From BOG-908 sp963848205 (GTDB lineage Bacteria; Pseudomonadota; Alphaproteobacteria; Acetobacterales; Acetobacteraceae), in contig CAWKCV010000005.1 of the NCBI GenBank assembly GCA_963848205.1, positions 1 to 64,000 of the forward strand: a stretch of DNA of 64,000 nt, written 5' to 3'. The notes below the pieces were generated by a model, which searched no databases, was not told where the DNA came from, and saw only the letters and a list, made by a program, of their open reading frames with translations. Position numbers and translations under genes: made by a program. Shown here piece after piece: positions 42,285 through 50,754 of the stretch. The first letter of the stretch is position 1. Every line of letters starts with the position of its first letter.

Positions 42285-43271
42285 ATGCAATCCATCCCGA
42301 TAGCCGAAATACTGCGCGGCGGCCGCGTCGAATCCCGCCATTTGGGCGCCTACGTGGTGGCCGATGCGACCGGCCGGGTCGTGCAATCCGGCGGCGATCC
42401 GGAACGCGCCATTTTCCCGCGCTCGGCGATAAAGGCGTTGCAGGCGCTGCCGCTGCTGCTGTCCGGCGCCGCGGACAGGTTCGGGCTCGACGACGCAGCG
42501 CTGGCGCTGGCCTGCGCCTCGCATTCGGGTACGCCGGAACACGCGCGCATGGCGTCGGACATGCTGGCCGCGGCCGGCGCCGAGCCCGCTTGCCTGGAAT
42601 GCGGCACGCATTGGCCGTCGAGTGCCACGGCCGCACGCGCGCTGGCAGCGCTCGGCGAAGTGCCGAGCGCGTTGCACAATAATTGCTCCGGCAAGCATGC
42701 GGGTTTCGTGTGCACGGCCGTGGCGAACGGCCAGGACATGGCCGGCTATGTGGGTGCCGATCACCCGACCATGCGCGGTGTGACCGAAGCGATCTCGGCG
42801 GTGCTCGGCGTCGATCTGGCGCGGCAGTCGCCGGCGATCGATGGCTGTTCGATCCCGACATATGAAATCAGGCTGGCCGATCTGGCCGCGGCTTTTGCCC
42901 GGTTCGGAGCTGGCGTGGGAATGCCCGGGGGGTTCGCCCAAGCTGCGGCGCGGCTGCGACATGCGGTGGCCGGCAACCCCGCGATGATTGCCGGTTACGG
43001 CAAGTTCGATACGGAAATGGCGATCGGGCTGGGCGAGGCGGCCTTCGTGAAGGTGGGTGCGGAAGGCGTGTATTGCGGCGCGCTGCCGTCACTGGGCCTG
43101 GGTTTTGCGCTGAAGGCGGACGATGGCGCGGTGCGTGCGGCGGAGGCGGCGACCGCCTCGTTGCTGCGGCGTCTGCTGGGAGCGAGCGCGTTGCTGGATC
43201 GGCTGGCGGCGTCTGTGCTGGTGAACTGGAATGGCATCGAGGTAGGCGCGGTGCGGGGGTGCATAGGGTAA
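42285..43271 (+). CDS. R. etli ReAV-type L-asparaginase (PF06089)
   Basis: 328 residues of the serine-beta-lactamase-like asparaginase class. The ReAV catalytic and zinc residues are all present one position earlier: Ser47 and Lys50 in PRSAIKALQ, Cys134 and Lys137 in NNCSGKHAG, and Cys188 in IDGCSIP. Hence an active zinc-dependent L-asparaginase (Asn to Asp plus NH4+) is predicted. No signal peptide, so cytoplasmic. It follows bpt at 37 bases. Confidence 0.9.
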   Translation: MQSIPIAEILRGGRVESRHLGAYVVADATGRVVQSGGDPERAIFPRSAIKALQALPLLLSGAADRFGLDDAALALACASHSGTPEHARMASDMLAAAGAEPACLECGTHWPSSATAARALAALGEVPSALHNNCSGKHAGFVCTAVANGQDMAGYVGADHPTMRGVTEAISAVLGVDLARQSPAIDGCSIPTYEIRLADLAAAFARFGAGVGMPGGFAQAAARLRHAVAGNPAMIAGYGKFDTEMAIGLGEAAFVKVGAEGVYCGALPSLGLGFALKADDGAVRAAEAATASLLRRLLGASALLDRLAASVLVNWNGIEVGAVRGCIG

Positions 43272-43310
43272 GGCAAGCACTTCTTTTCTTCAAAAAAGAA
43301 GGCCTTCCTT
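43272..43310. repeat. Palindromic element shared by convergent genes
   Basis: GGCAAGCACTTCTTTTCTTC-AAAAAAGAAGGCCTTCC between the asparaginase and aminotransferase stops. The aminotransferase TGA (43290-43292) is in the loop; its C-terminal KEGLLF is read from one arm. Confidence 0.85.
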
Positions 43311-44426
43311 CAGTCTCTCAAGCGCACGCCCCAACAATGTCGGCGACTGCGCAAAGCACAAACGCAAATGCCCCTCGCCGCCGGCACCGAATGCGCAGCC
43401 CGGTGCAAGGGCGACGCCATGTTCGTGCACGAGGCGCATGGCGAGGCCGAGACTGTCGGCAAGTCCATCGATGCCGAAGAACGCATAGAATGCGCCAGGC
43501 GGTGCGGTGAAACGCACGCGGTTCAGCCCGGCCAGCGCCTGCATGGTCATCGTGCGGCCGGCGGCGCAATAGGCGCGGAAATCCTCGACGAACGTTTCGT
43601 CGGCCAGGGCCGCGAGGGCGGCTTCCTGCACGAACTCGGCGACGCCGGAATGGGTGATTTCGACGAGCTCGGTAAAACTGTCGCGCACGCCCTGCGGCAC
43701 GATGAGCCAGCCGATGCGGAAGCCGGTCATTGCCCACGCTTTGGAGAAGCTGCCGACGACGAGCACGCGGTCGTCTTGGGTGCAGATGTCGAGGATGGAG
43801 GCGGCGCGCGGGCCGTCATAGACGAGCCGGTTATAGACCTCGTCGGCAATCAGCCAGGTGCCGGTTTTACGGCAGATGTCCAGGATCGACTGCATATCGT
43901 CCGCGGTCGCGGTCCAGCCGGTGGGATTGCTGGGGCTGTTCACCCAGACTGCGCGTGCCCCGGCGAGGCGGTCGGCGAGGCGTGCGAGATCGAGCTTGAA
44001 ACCGCCGTCGGGCGTGGCGTCGAGCGGGAATTCCTCGACCTCGGCGCCGCGCATGCGGCCGGCATTGGCCGAATTGGGCCAGGCCGGCGTGAGGTGCACC
44101 AGGCGTTGGCCGGGGCGCAGCAGGGCGGCCATGGCGACATTGACGGCGGCCATGCCGGAGCCGGTGACCTGCACGCGGCCTTCATCGACGGGGCGTGCAT
44201 GTTGCGTGCTGAGATGGTCGGCGAGGGCCTGGCGCAATGCGGGTGCGCCGCGCACGTCCGCATAACGCGTGCGCCCGGCTTGCAGTGCGGCGGTGAGTGC
44301 TGCGTGTGCGGTGCGCGGCGCGGGCACGTCGCTTTCGCCGAAGCAGAGGAAATCGGTATCGGGGCGCGCAAAGGCGGCGCGCGAGACGGTGATGATGTGC
44401 GATCCGCTGGCGGCGGCGATGTCCAT
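43290..44426 (-). CDS. PLP-dependent class I/II aminotransferase
   Basis: 378 residues, fold-type I. The PLP lysine is in GSFSKAWAMTGFRIGW; the phosphate-binding and ring-stacking residues are in SGMAAVNVAMAALL and PSNPTGWTA; the substrate Arg is in GHLRLCF. The N-terminal FLCFGESDVPAP is close to aspartate-aminotransferase-like Ib enzymes. The substrate is uncertain, perhaps an aromatic or acidic amino acid. The stop codon and last six residues come from the palindromic element. Confidence 0.9.
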   Translation of the reverse strand: MDIAAASGSHIITVSRAAFARPDTDFLCFGESDVPAPRTAHAALTAALQAGRTRYADVRGAPALRQALADHLSTQHARPVDEGRVQVTGSGMAAVNVAMAALLRPGQRLVHLTPAWPNSANAGRMRGAEVEEFPLDATPDGGFKLDLARLADRLAGARAVWVNSPSNPTGWTATADDMQSILDICRKTGTWLIADEVYNRLVYDGPRAASILDICTQDDRVLVVGSFSKAWAMTGFRIGWLIVPQGVRDSFTELVEITHSGVAEFVQEAALAALADETFVEDFRAYCAAGRTMTMQALAGLNRVRFTAPPGAFYAFFGIDGLADSLGLAMRLVHEHGVALAPGCAFGAGGEGHLRLCFAQSPTLLGRALERLKEGLLF

Positions 44427-44430
44427 TTGG

Positions 44431-44884
44431 TTACTCGCTTAGGTGTGTGACGGTTGGGTGAGTGTTAACCGCAGATGACGCAGATGGCGCAGATGAGGAA
44501 GAATGAGAGAGGGCTGATACAAACCTCTCATAGCTCGATCTCGGTGATGCGAAGACGAGCAGGAGACCGGCCTCCTTCTGTGTCGCCCTGAGATTGTTGA
44601 TGATCTGGGCTTTCTCGGCTTCGCCCAGCCGCTTGAGGTACTTCAACTCGACGATCACGCAATCTTGGCAAAGAAGATCGACGCGGACATGCGCGGGAAG
44701 CAGGTGCTGTTTGTAGGGTGATCGGGACGTTTGCGTCTCTGACGAACGCGATACCGCGTCATTCCAGTCCGATCGCCAGCGCCTGCTGATAAACGCGTTC
44801 CAGAAACTTCGCACCGGGCACCCGGTGAACCTCCATCGCAGCACCGATGATCGCATCCAGGCGCGCATCGCCATCTGCGTTCAT
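44431..44884 (-). pseudogene. GxxExxY-family (PD-(D/E)XK-like) gene, broken
   Basis: From ATG 44884 the frame gives MNADGDARLDAIIGAAMEVH and GAKFLERVYQQALAIGLE, then TGA at 44759-44761. Frame continuation would read RGIAFVRDANVPI. The second half, in another frame, reads VRVDLLCQDCVIVELKYLKRLGEAEKAQIINNLRATQKEAGLLL, the conserved nuclease-like core (VDL...VIVELK). The gene therefore carries one nonsense and one frameshift lesion. The family is sparse and its function undefined. The 9-base CGCAGATG repeats lie at its end. Confidence 0.78.
44470..44496. repeat. Tandem 9-mer repeat CGCAGATGA/G
   Basis: Three copies: CGCAGATGA, CGCAGATGG, CGCAGATGA. A related ACGCAGATGGCG is found inverted at the start of the broken GxxExxY gene (44870-44884). 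I recall this type of repeat beside GxxExxY genes in unrelated bacteria. Confidence 0.75.
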
Positions 44885-44912
44885 TTGCGACAACTGCGGT
44901 AGACCTTCCTTC

Positions 44913-45512
44913 TCACACCTTCCGCATAACAAACATCGCCTGCTCGCCGAACAGATTCGCCAGCCAGAGTGATCGCCGCCAAGGCGATTTGCGCCCGGCG
45001 TCGTCCACCGCCAACCACTGCTCCACAGCGTATCCGTCGCGCGAACACAATTCGCGGAAATCCAGTATCGTGCACGGGTGGATGTTCGGGGTTTCGTACC
45101 ACGGCCGGCTCCAGGTTGCCGTGTTCGGCATGCGGCCGGTGCGCAGCAATTGCAGGCGCACTTGCCAGTGGCCGAAATTTGGGAAGCTCACCAGCGCGCG
45201 CGTGCCGATGCGCAGCATCTGTCGCAGCACTTCGCGCGGGCGTTCGACGGCCTGCAAGGTACGTGTCAGGACCACGTAGTCGAATGCGTTGTCCGGGTAT
45301 TGCGCGAGATCGTTGTCGGCATCGCCGTGCATCACCGGCAGGCCATGGGCGACGGCGTGGGTGACTTCGGCCATGTCGATTTCGATGCCGCGCGCGTCGC
45401 AGCCGCGGGTGCGGAACAGATGCTCGATGAGCGTGCCGTCGCCGCTGCCGATGTCGAGCACCCGGCTGCCTGGCTCGATGAGGCTGGCGATGAGTTGCAG
45501 GTCGACGCGCAT
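44913..45512 (-). CDS. metW: MetW, methionine biosynthesis methyltransferase-like protein
   Basis: 199-residue MetW. The SAM-binding motif is VLDIGSGDGTLIEHLF; the signature FPNFGHWQVRLQLLRTGRMP and TPNIHPCTILDFRELC follow. It acts with MetX in homoserine acetylation/methionine synthesis, probably as an activator or partner of MetX. It starts three bases after the metX stop, so metX-metW form an operon. Confidence 0.94.
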   Translation of the reverse strand: MRVDLQLIASLIEPGSRVLDIGSGDGTLIEHLFRTRGCDARGIEIDMAEVTHAVAHGLPVMHGDADNDLAQYPDNAFDYVVLTRTLQAVERPREVLRQMLRIGTRALVSFPNFGHWQVRLQLLRTGRMPNTATWSRPWYETPNIHPCTILDFRELCSRDGYAVEQWLAVDDAGRKSPWRRSLWLANLFGEQAMFVMRKV

Positions 45513-45515
45513 GGT

Positions 45516-46658
45516 TCAGGCGATCCCCGCATGTTCGGCGCAGCCCGAGAGGAAGCCGGCGATGGTGCGGTGGAAATCCGGCTCGTCGAGAAGGAACGCG
45601 TCGTGGCCTCGATCGGTCTCGATCTCGACAAAACTCACGTTGGCCGCGGCACGGTTGAGCGCACGGGCGACGGCGCGCGATTGCGCGGTGGGGAACAGCC
45701 AGTCCGACGTGAAGGAGACGAGCAGGAAGCGCGTTTTCGTGCCGGCGAAGGCTGCCGAAAGATCGCCGTCATGTTCGGCGGCGAGATCGAACCAGTCCAT
45801 CGCGCGGGTGACGGTGAGATAGGAGTTGGCGTCGAAACGGCGCACGAAACTGCTGCCCTGGTGGCGCAGATAGCTTTCCACTTCGAACACATCGCCGAAA
45901 AAGCTGGTGGCGGCCTCGTTGCCGGCTTCCGGCGCGGGGCGTGTCTTGCGGCCGAATTTGCGTGTCAGCGCTTCCTCGGAAAGATAGGTGATGTGCGCCA
46001 TCATGCGTGCGACCGCGAGGCCGCGCGCGGGTATGCGCCCCTCTGCCCAGTAACGGCCGGCGCAGAAATCGGGGTCGGCGGCAATCGCCTGGCGGCTGAC
46101 CTCGTTGAACGCGATGTTCTGCGCCGAATGGTAGGCGGCCGCGGCAATCGGGATGGCGGCGAAGACGCGGTCCGGAAAGCTCTCGGCCCATTGCAGCACC
46201 TGCATGCCGCCCATCGAGCCGCCGACGACGGCGAACAGTCGCTCGACGCCCAGATGCGCCATCAGCATCTGCTGCGCCCGCACCATGTCGCGCAGCGTGA
46301 TGGGCGGAAAGTCGGTGCCCCATATATCGCCGCCCTCGCGCGTGCTGCGCGGGCCGGTGCTGCCCATGCAGCCGCCAAGCACGTTGCTGCACACGACGAA
46401 GAAGCGGTTCGTGTCGATCGGCAGGCCGGGGCCCACCAGCGTATCCCACCAGCCTGGCTTGCCCGTGACGGGATGGGGTTCGGCCACATATTGGTCGCCG
46501 GTGAGCGCGTGGCAGACGAGGATGGCGTTGGAGCGGGCGGCGTTCAGCGCGCCGTAGGTGCGGTAAGCGAGATCGAACGCGACCAGGGTCTGGCCGCATT
46601 CCAGGGCGAGGCCCTGCGGGAAGTGCGCCGATTGGTGGGTGGCGGGCGCTGTGTCCAT
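45516..46658 (-). CDS. metX: Homoserine O-acetyltransferase
   Basis: 380-residue alpha/beta-hydrolase-fold enzyme making O-acetylhomoserine for direct sulfhydrylation to methionine. Motifs are VCHALTGDQYV, FVVCSNVLGGCMGSTGP, the nucleophile Ser148 in GGSMGGMQ, DWLFP near the catalytic Asp, and GHDAFLLD with the catalytic His. No SAM riboswitch is visible upstream; the short leader instead contains a palindromic element. ATG 46658 is chosen at the normal N-terminus. Confidence 0.95.
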   Translation of the reverse strand: MDTAPATHQSAHFPQGLALECGQTLVAFDLAYRTYGALNAARSNAILVCHALTGDQYVAEPHPVTGKPGWWDTLVGPGLPIDTNRFFVVCSNVLGGCMGSTGPRSTREGGDIWGTDFPPITLRDMVRAQQMLMAHLGVERLFAVVGGSMGGMQVLQWAESFPDRVFAAIPIAAAAYHSAQNIAFNEVSRQAIAADPDFCAGRYWAEGRIPARGLAVARMMAHITYLSEEALTRKFGRKTRPAPEAGNEAATSFFGDVFEVESYLRHQGSSFVRRFDANSYLTVTRAMDWFDLAAEHDGDLSAAFAGTKTRFLLVSFTSDWLFPTAQSRAVARALNRAAANVSFVEIETDRGHDAFLLDEPDFHRTIAGFLSGCAEHAGIA

Positions 46659-46680
46659 GGCTGTTTGTTCCAGTGAGCTT

Positions 46681-46745
46681 AAGGCCTTCTTTTCTGAAGA
46701 AAAGAAGCAAAAGACTTTTGTTCCGCTGTCGCGATGCTCGCGATG
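46681..46745. repeat. Intergenic palindromic element upstream of metX
   Basis: AAGGCCTTCTTTTCTG/AAGAAAAGAAG hairpin, then CAAAAGACTTTTGTTCCGCTGTCGCGATG. It is oriented with the hairpin toward metX and the GC motif toward the copper genes. Confidence 0.85.
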
Positions 46746-46762
46746 AGATGCGACGCCGGTTT

Positions 46763-48601
46763 CTACATCTTCATGTCTTTCATCGAATCGTCCATTTTGG
46801 TCTGCTTGACCGGTTGCTTGCGCAGGCTGGCAATCTCCGCCTGCAGCGCTGTCGGGTCCGTCCAGCCTGGTGGCCGCATGGCGCGCAGCCAGCCATCGCC
46901 GTCGATGAGAAACTGCGTGCCTGCCGGTGCCGCACCGCCTGCGAGGATGGCATAGGCCGCCTGCAAATTCGCGTCCGTGGCTTCGACGGTTACCAGGCCG
47001 GGCGCGGGCGGCAACGGGTGCGATATTGGTCCGATGACGAGGCGCACGAAGCGTGCCTGCGGGTCGGGGCGCCGGGTGGCCAGGCCCGGCGCCTGCACCG
47101 GGTGCGGCCAAGCGTCCATCATGCGGTAGGCGGCGCCGGCGTTCAGCGCGTGGATGTAGTCGATGAGGGCCCAGCGTTGGTCCTCGTCGAGCGTCTGGGC
47201 GAAGCCGGGCATGGCCTGCCGGCCCTCGGGCGTGCGGATGCCGCTGGTCAGCCACCAGAAAAGCTGGCCATCGCTGTGCATCCACAGATGCGCGGCGGTG
47301 AGGTTTGCCGGCGGCGCGGGCAGAGCGCGGGCGAGCGGGCCGTCGCCCTGGCCGCCGGCCCCATGGCAGACCGCGCAGTGCTGGGCGAAGAGAGAGCGGC
47401 CGGCAACGATGGAGTCCGCCGAGAAGCCGGTGGGTGAACGATAGAAGCTGGTGGGCGTAGCGTCGGCCAGCAGCAGGTCGAAATGCGGGATGGTGAACCA
47501 GGCGATGAGCGCGGCTGCGGCCAGCGCCGGCAGTCGGAACCGGCGCTTGGCGAGGGCGAGCAGCAGCAGCACTGCGGCGGCGGCGAGTGCGATGGTCGCC
47601 CGCGCCACCTCATGGGCGAAATCCGCGTCCTCATGGATGGCGTCGAGGCTGAATTGCTTATCGAACGGCCAGAGCGGCTGCAGGTGCATGGAAGGCGGCA
47701 GGCCGCTCAATATGGCGGCCGCCACGATGATGCAGAGCGCCACGCCGGTTTGCAGCGCGATGCTGCGCACCAGGACGGCGCGTGCCACATCCGGATGGTG
47801 GCGCAGCAAGGCGGGGGCGAACCGATAGCGGTGGGCGAGAGCGAAGCAGAACAGCACGGCGAACAAAGCGAGCTTGACCAGCGCCATCCAGCCATACGCC
47901 GTACCGACGAGCCCGGGGACCGACGCGACCAGCACCCAGCTTTGATAGGCGGCCGAGACCAGCAGCGCCACGAGGCAGAGTTTGCCCACGGGGGAGAACT
48001 GGCGCGCGGCGGCGGCGGCGAACGGCGGGGGCGCATGGCGGATCGTCAGCAGCAGCGGCAGCAGGCCGCCGAGCCAGGCGCCGGCGCCAAGCAGATGGAC
48101 GATGTCCGCGGCCAGCAGCCAGCTTGGGCCTGTATGCATCGAGGCGGCGTGGCTGTGGCCGGCTTCGAGGAGCAGGGCGATCGTGGCCGCGGCGAGTGCC
48201 CAGGCCTGTCGGCCCGGTTGATCGCGCCGGCCCTGCAGCAGGAATGTGGCCACGAGCATGGCGAGCTGGGCGGCGATGACGTGACCGAATCGGGTATCGG
48301 CCAGCACTTTTGGCACGGTTCGGGCAAGCGTGCCGGCGGTGTCCGTGTCGGCGAAATCGGCGGACTGGACGCAGAGCCAGGCGATGCCGGCTGCAAGGGC
48401 GACGGCGGCGCTGGCTTGGGAGACGCGCAGCAGCCGGCGTTTCAGGCTGGCGCTGAGGTCGGCCGGCGCGCGTGTGAGCGCGCGCGGCAGAACGACAAGG
48501 CGGAACACCAGGGTTCCGAATGCCGACAGCAGCGCGGTGACGGTGAGGTCGCGTGCGGCGCTGACCCAAACGCCGCCTTGCAGGTCGAAGGGCGGAATCA
48601 T
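46763..48601 (-). CDS. CopD-domain membrane protein fused to cytochrome c
   Basis: 612 residues. The N-terminal 380 residues are a CopD-like polytopic domain (histidines in AGHSHAASMHTGPSW, HLLGAGAWLGGLLPLLL). A c-type cytochrome follows, with heme motif CAVCH and a later Met ligand region RQAMPGFAQ. After it comes a soluble thioredoxin-like tail (GTQFLIDGDGWLRAMRPPGW) ending in a Met-rich KMDDSMKDMKM. The domain chain suggests coupled copper handling and electron transfer at the periplasmic face. Its ATG overlaps the copC stop (ATGA). Confidence 0.85.
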   Translation of the reverse strand: MIPPFDLQGGVWVSAARDLTVTALLSAFGTLVFRLVVLPRALTRAPADLSASLKRRLLRVSQASAAVALAAGIAWLCVQSADFADTDTAGTLARTVPKVLADTRFGHVIAAQLAMLVATFLLQGRRDQPGRQAWALAAATIALLLEAGHSHAASMHTGPSWLLAADIVHLLGAGAWLGGLLPLLLTIRHAPPPFAAAAARQFSPVGKLCLVALLVSAAYQSWVLVASVPGLVGTAYGWMALVKLALFAVLFCFALAHRYRFAPALLRHHPDVARAVLVRSIALQTGVALCIIVAAAILSGLPPSMHLQPLWPFDKQFSLDAIHEDADFAHEVARATIALAAAAVLLLLALAKRRFRLPALAAAALIAWFTIPHFDLLLADATPTSFYRSPTGFSADSIVAGRSLFAQHCAVCHGAGGQGDGPLARALPAPPANLTAAHLWMHSDGQLFWWLTSGIRTPEGRQAMPGFAQTLDEDQRWALIDYIHALNAGAAYRMMDAWPHPVQAPGLATRRPDPQARFVRLVIGPISHPLPPAPGLVTVEATDANLQAAYAILAGGAAPAGTQFLIDGDGWLRAMRPPGWTDPTALQAEIASLRKQPVKQTKMDDSMKDMKM

Positions 48602-48990
48602 CGGGCCGGCGTGCCGGTTGGCGCGCTGACGGTGAAGTGGAACTTGCCCTGCGTCTTGTGGGTGTCCACCGAAGTGACATGCCAGATGACCGTATAGGCA
48701 CCGGTGGCCAATGGTCTGACCGGCACGGCGAACCGGCTGGGCGCGCCGGCAATGTGCGCAAGCGCGGTGGTGACGCTGGCGCCGGCGCTGTCCTGCACCT
48801 CGATGCGCGAGAAATCCGGCTCGATGGCCTGGGTGAAGGTCAGCACGATCTGCGGCGGCGAAGCGGCCACGACGCTGCCGACGCGCGGTTGCGCCGAATC
48901 GAGAAAGGCGTGCGCCTGGGCAGTCGGGATGGCTGCCAGGGAAGCCAGTATCATGGTGGCAGCGCGCGTGATCGCAGCCGGAGTGCTCAT
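48598..48990 (-). CDS. copC: Periplasmic copper-binding protein CopC, copy 1
   Basis: 130 residues. The signal peptide ends at IPTAQA and the mature protein starts HAFLDSAQPRVGSVV, placing the copper-ligand His at position 1. The C-terminal DTHKTQGKFHF motif supplies the remaining ligands, and VLTFTQAIEPDFSRIEV is the beta-barrel core. It binds periplasmic copper and hands it to CopD. It overlaps the CopD fusion by ATGA. ATG 48990 is chosen for the intact signal. Confidence 0.93.
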   Translation of the reverse strand: MSTPAAITRAATMILASLAAIPTAQAHAFLDSAQPRVGSVVAASPPQIVLTFTQAIEPDFSRIEVQDSAGASVTTALAHIAGAPSRFAVPVRPLATGAYTVIWHVTSVDTHKTQGKFHFTVSAPTGTPAR

Positions 48991-49004
48991 GGCGGACTCG
49001 CCTT

Positions 49005-50006
49005 TCATTGCAGCCAACGCACCAGCGGGGCGCCGATGGAGTTGGGATAAAGGTCGTCCAGGAACACATGGAGTTGCAGGGTGAAGCCGACATTCGTGCC
49101 GGCCGCCTTGTTGGCGGGGATCAGAGCTTCGAGCCCGACCTGGTACCAGGTCCGCAGATAGATCACGCCGGGCGCCACCGTCCACGCAGCGGGCACGTTG
49201 TTGGGCGAGGTGGTGCCGGACTGGTAGGTGACCTCGACGAGGGGGATCAGATGGGCCAGCGGCTCGGGCAGGCCGTAATCCTTGATCTGGGATTGCAGGT
49301 AGGGAACGCTGTATTGGATCGACAATCCGCCGATCACCTCGTTCGGGTTGCCGTTACTGAACTGGAAGGACTGCAGCTGCGATTGCGGTGAGAGCCCCGC
49401 CGTCGCGGCCGCATTCGGCACCAGGCGCGCCTTCAGATTTCTATCGGAAAACGCGTAGCTGACCTCGCCGGTGAATGCGATCGGTTGCAGCAGCGGGATC
49501 GGGATCTCCTGAAGATCCTTGCCGAAATAGAGCGTCGGCGCGGTGTTGCCGTAGGCGTCGGCGCCAATGTGGGTGGTGCCGGTATGGCCGAACTCGCGGA
49601 TGACACCCAGTGCCAGGATGAAATCGTGGTCGGGGCTGAGGCAGTCCGACCATTTGCCAGTCACGACGAGGTCGTTCCAGCCGGCCTGCGTTTTGGCACC
49701 GTTCGTCTGGTTGACGTTGTAGCCGTCGTTGATGGCGAAGCCGACATTGTCGGTCAGCCGCTTGTCGTATTCGAACTGGAAAGTCGTGTCGTGCCCCGGG
49801 CCCGGCCCATCGCCGGATGCGGCACGGGTATAGACGATTTGCGGCAGGGTGGCCTCGTCGGCGACACCCGGGTCGTCGAGGGTGAGGGTGACGGGATAGA
49901 CGCGGCTGCCACAAACAGCGTGCGCCTCGGCCTCTCGGGAAAAGAGCGTGCCGAAACCGGCCAAGCAGACAAAAGCCGCGGCTGCGCGAGAGTGAAAACT
50001 GATCAA
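49005..50006 (-). CDS. Exported, outer-membrane-like protein of the copper island
   Basis: 333 residues from the TTG at 50006 (AGGAT eight bases upstream). A signal peptide (AFVCLAGFGTLFSREAEA) precedes HAVCGSRVYPVTLTLDDPGV. The mature protein has alternating beta-rich segments (FQFEYDKRLTDNVGFAINDGYNV; GWNDLVVTGKWSDC; IALGVIREFGHTG-like) and ends in an aromatic LVRWLQ. This resembles transporter-like/porin beta-barrels encoded beside copC genes. A longer frame reaches upstream, but it lacks a signal. The function is unknown and it is upstream of copC. Confidence 0.7.
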   Translation of the reverse strand: MISFHSRAAAAFVCLAGFGTLFSREAEAHAVCGSRVYPVTLTLDDPGVADEATLPQIVYTRAASGDGPGPGHDTTFQFEYDKRLTDNVGFAINDGYNVNQTNGAKTQAGWNDLVVTGKWSDCLSPDHDFILALGVIREFGHTGTTHIGADAYGNTAPTLYFGKDLQEIPIPLLQPIAFTGEVSYAFSDRNLKARLVPNAAATAGLSPQSQLQSFQFSNGNPNEVIGGLSIQYSVPYLQSQIKDYGLPEPLAHLIPLVEVTYQSGTTSPNNVPAAWTVAPGVIYLRTWYQVGLEALIPANKAAGTNVGFTLQLHVFLDDLYPNSIGAPLVRWLQ

Positions 50007-50041
50007 TGCAGTAATCCTGGCAAGAGAGCGGATAAGGCGTC

Positions 50042-50419
50042 TCAGACCAGGCGGGGCGGCCCTCTTGCGTCGAACGCAGCGACGACGGGTGGGAGCCACG
50101 TTGCGGTTGCGACAAATGGGGCGTCGGTGTTGGCCGATGGCCGGCGCGGCGCGGGTGAGGCAATGCCGCCGGGCAGAACGATGACGTGCGACGCCAAGGC
50201 TGCGCAGAACGGACATTGGAGACAATCCATGCCGTGACGGCCGGGTGCGTGGTGGGCAGGTGCTGCGTCGTCCCCCGGTGCGCCGCAGATATGGCCGTAG
50301 CCTGCCCCGAACGGCGTCGCATGTGGCACGGCCATCGCCGCCGGGCCGAGCGGCATCTGCAGCAGCACTGCGAGCAGCGCCGCCCAGACGGCAGGCAGGC
50401 TGCGCCGGAGCATGTTCAC
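50042..50419 (-). CDS. DUF2946 (periplasmic, Cys/His-rich) protein
   Basis: 125 residues. The signal peptide is LPAVWAALLAVLLQMPLGP. A His/Cys region follows (HHAPGRHGMDCLQCPFCAAL) with the CxxCxxC pattern of DUF2946, then a proline-rich C-terminus ending ARGPP. The family is commonly found with copper genes and may bind copper. It lies upstream of the outer-membrane-like gene on the same strand. Confidence 0.8.
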   Translation of the reverse strand: MNMLRRSLPAVWAALLAVLLQMPLGPAAMAVPHATPFGAGYGHICGAPGDDAAPAHHAPGRHGMDCLQCPFCAALASHVIVLPGGIASPAPRRPSANTDAPFVATATWLPPVVAAFDARGPPRLV

Positions 50420-50477
50420 GCGGCCGAACCTAGCATCCGTCGTGCAGATGCCAAGTCACGGCCGCTTTTGGGTGGCG

Positions 50478-50603
50478 TCAGTAAACGACGCAGCGGCCGG
50501 GATGCACGCCGCCGTAAGGGCCCACATAGCCGGGGCGGCAGGCGCAGGCGCTGACGGAGATTGTCAGCCCGAGCAGCATGAGGGCGGTGAACAGATTGCG
50601 CAT
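50478..50603 (-). CDS. Small lipoprotein-like peptide
   Basis: 41 residues: MRNLFTALMLLGLTISVSAC then ACRPGYVGPYGGVHPGRCVVY. A lipobox-like VSAC at residue 20 follows a hydrophobic signal. The mature part is Gly/Pro/Tyr-rich with two cysteines. AAGGAC lies about six bases before the ATG at 50603. Small exported peptides of this type occur widely; function unknown. It is divergent from the copC2-copD2 pair. Confidence 0.6.
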   Translation of the reverse strand: MRNLFTALMLLGLTISVSACACRPGYVGPYGGVHPGRCVVY

Positions 50604-50754
50604 GGCGTGTCCTTTTCGAACGGTTCGACGCGGCGCTGTAGAGCATGGCCATGTGACGGGATCGGGGCGATTGCGAAACACAGTGCAACGCCGGCGATTG
50701 GACGGGCGGGCGCCCGTGCGCTATGGCGCGCCTCCCTTTCGGAGCTTCGCGCGC

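Noticed and set aside
44470..44496. CRISPR-like array
   Set aside because: Only three adjacent 9-mers with no spacers and no cas genes anywhere in the window.
46659..46762. SAM-II/SAM riboswitch upstream of metX
   Set aside because: Expected in alphaproteobacteria, but the 104-base leader is mostly the palindromic element and shows no SAM-II pseudoknot core.
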